DNA of 7,279 nucleotides from the NCBI GenBank assembly GCA_003159055.1, contig PMLH01000154.1, forward strand, positions 202 to 7,480, written 5' to 3'. How positions within the stretch are numbered: position 1 is the stretch's first letter; each line of letters starts with the position of its first letter. The notes beneath the pieces are model-generated. The model was given only the letters and a program-made list of their open reading frames with translations. It ran no database searches and was not told the origin of the DNA. The position numbers and the translations under genes are program-made. This DNA comes from Myxococcales bacterium (GTDB taxonomy: Bacteria > Myxococcota > Polyangia > Fen-1088). This document shows positions 6,184 to 7,279 of the stretch, piece by piece.

Positions 6184-7279
6184 CTAGATCCCCGCGCGAG
6201 AGAGAATGGCCTCGGCTGCGCGAGCGCCGTCGATGGCTGCGCTGACGATTCCGCCGGCATAACCTGCTCCCTCTCCGACCGGATACAGCCCGGGCAGCGA
6301 GGGCGATTCCAACGATGTCGGATCGCGAAGGATCCGCACCGGCGCAGAAGTTCTCGTCTCGGCCGCAATCAAAACTGCGTCCTCATGGAGAAAGCCACGC
6401 ACGCGCCGCCCGATGTCCGCCAGACCCTCGCGCAGCGAAGCCGTCACAACCGCGGGCAGAATCAAATCCATGGGGTACGGGACGACTCCTGGGTGATAGC
6501 TCGACCCGGGCAAGGACGTGCTTTCCCGCCTCGCCAGAAAATCGACGAGGCGCTGCGCCGGTGCGCGGAATGATCCTCCGCCAGCGGCGAACGCAGCCTG
6601 CTCGATTCCACGCTGGAACGTGATCCCCGCCAAGCACCCCAGCGCGGACTCGCCGTAGTCCTGGGGGCGCACGGTCACCACCATGGCTGCATTGGCGTGG
6701 GGCGAATCGCGACGAGACAAGGACATGCCATTGACCACCACACCGTCGCTCTCCGTCGAGGCGGGAACAATGAAACCGCCCGGGCACATGCAGAAGCTGT
6801 AGACGCCGCGACCACGGGCCTCGGCGCTTACTTCGTAGAAGGCGGCGGGCAGTCGCGGGTCGCCGGCCGCTCGGCCGTATTGAATGCGGTCGATGACCGG
6901 CTGCGGGTGCTCGATGCGAACCCCGACCGCGCTGCCCTTGCGCTCGATCGCCACGCCAGCCTCGGCCGCCCACGCATACACATCGCGCGCTGAATGGCCA
7001 CACGCCAAGACCACGATGTCCGCAGGGAGGTCTTCACCGTCGGTGGTTCTCACGCCGACGATCCTTCCCTCGCGAACCGCGATCTGGGAAAGCACAGAAG
7101 AGAATCGGTAGCTCACGCCGCGCGCTTCAAGGAATGAGCGCAAGGCGGAGAGAACCTTAGGAAGTCGATTCGACCCGACATGCGGTCTCGACTCGACGGT
7201 GATTTCGTCCGGCGCACCGAAGCGAACCAAATCGCTTAGCACGCGTTCCACTGCCGCGCGATCTTTGGTGCGCGTGTAC
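6184..7279 (-). CDS. FAD-dependent dehydrogenase, COG2509 type, C-terminal part (5' end outside window)
   Basis: The frame is open to the window edge: before the GTG at 7251 it reads YTRTKDRAA, typical mid-protein sequence of this family, so the gene starts beyond the window and 364 residues are seen. Family members run to about 540 residues, with the N-terminal FAD GxGxxG fold missing here. Supporting motifs in order are ERVLSDLVRFGAP, GSNRLPKVL, IVVLACGHSARDVY, the signature SFCMCPGGFIVPAS (CMCPGG at 6775-6792), SAPVRILRD, and the C-terminal FAD-binding stretch YPVGEGAGYAGGIVSAAIDG (GEGAGYAGG at 6250-6276). The family is a widespread flavoprotein group of unknown physiological reaction. The stop is TAG at 6186-6184, and the gene converges on pilZ. 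Family assignment is firm; substrate unknown. Confidence 0.92.
   Translation of the reverse strand, partial: YTRTKDRAAVERVLSDLVRFGAPDEITVESRPHVGSNRLPKVLSALRSFLEARGVSYRFSSVLSQIAVREGRIVGVRTTDGEDLPADIVVLACGHSARDVYAWAAEAGVAIERKGSAVGVRIEHPQPVIDRIQYGRAAGDPRLPAAFYEVSAEARGRGVYSFCMCPGGFIVPASTESDGVVVNGMSLSRRDSPHANAAMVVTVRPQDYGESALGCLAGITFQRGIEQAAFAAGGGSFRAPAQRLVDFLARRESTSLPGSSYHPGVVPYPMDLILPAVVTASLREGLADIGRRVRGFLHEDAVLIAAETRTSAPVRILRDPTSLESPSLPGLYPVGEGAGYAGGIVSAAIDGARAAEAILSRAGI

Noticed and set aside
6184..7251. GTG at 7251 as the true start of the dehydrogenase
   Set aside because: The frame continues upstream to the window edge with family-typical sequence (YTRTKDRAA), so this GTG is an internal valine.

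Overview
The window is a GC-rich, densely packed bacterial chromosome segment with seven protein-coding genes, two of them cut by the window edges. I see no RNA genes, mobile elements, CRISPR arrays or phage genes. The GC-rich codon use, a PilZ protein, and a secreted protein whose C-terminal half ends in a YFERRRL helix and an acidic ELDAMSAGAF tail (a style I associate with Myxococcota and related former deltaproteobacteria) point to a Myxococcota-like proteobacterial relative. That placement is inference from protein style, not a database match.

Layout. At the left edge, on the minus strand, are the first 42 codons of infA (translation initiation factor IF-1). Divergent from it on the plus strand is a ClsB-type cardiolipin synthase with two intact HKD motifs (229-1398). 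Exodeoxyribonuclease III (xth, 1403-2170, minus) converges on it with only 4 bases between the stop codons. Only 23 bases separate the xth start from a divergent plus-strand gene (2194-3783). That gene encodes ribose-5-phosphate isomerase B fused to a complete but catalytically degenerate phosphoglucose-isomerase (SIS-fold) domain. After an 87-base gap comes an exported 606-residue protein (3871-5691) with propeller-like beta repeats and a C-terminal segment resembling half of a TolC-type outer-membrane efflux protein. A c-di-GMP-binding PilZ protein (5688-6149) overlaps it through ATGA. The right end is the C-terminal two thirds of a COG2509-type FAD-dependent dehydrogenase on the minus strand (6184 to beyond 7279), converging on pilZ.

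How the genes relate. Most are housekeeping genes that do not form one pathway: translation, phospholipid synthesis, DNA repair, pentose phosphate metabolism. The two parts worth attention are the RpiB/pseudo-PGI fusion, which joins an altered pentose-phosphate isomerase to a dead hexose-phosphate isomerase fold, and the translationally coupled exported protein plus PilZ receptor, which looks like a two-gene envelope unit responsive to c-di-GMP.
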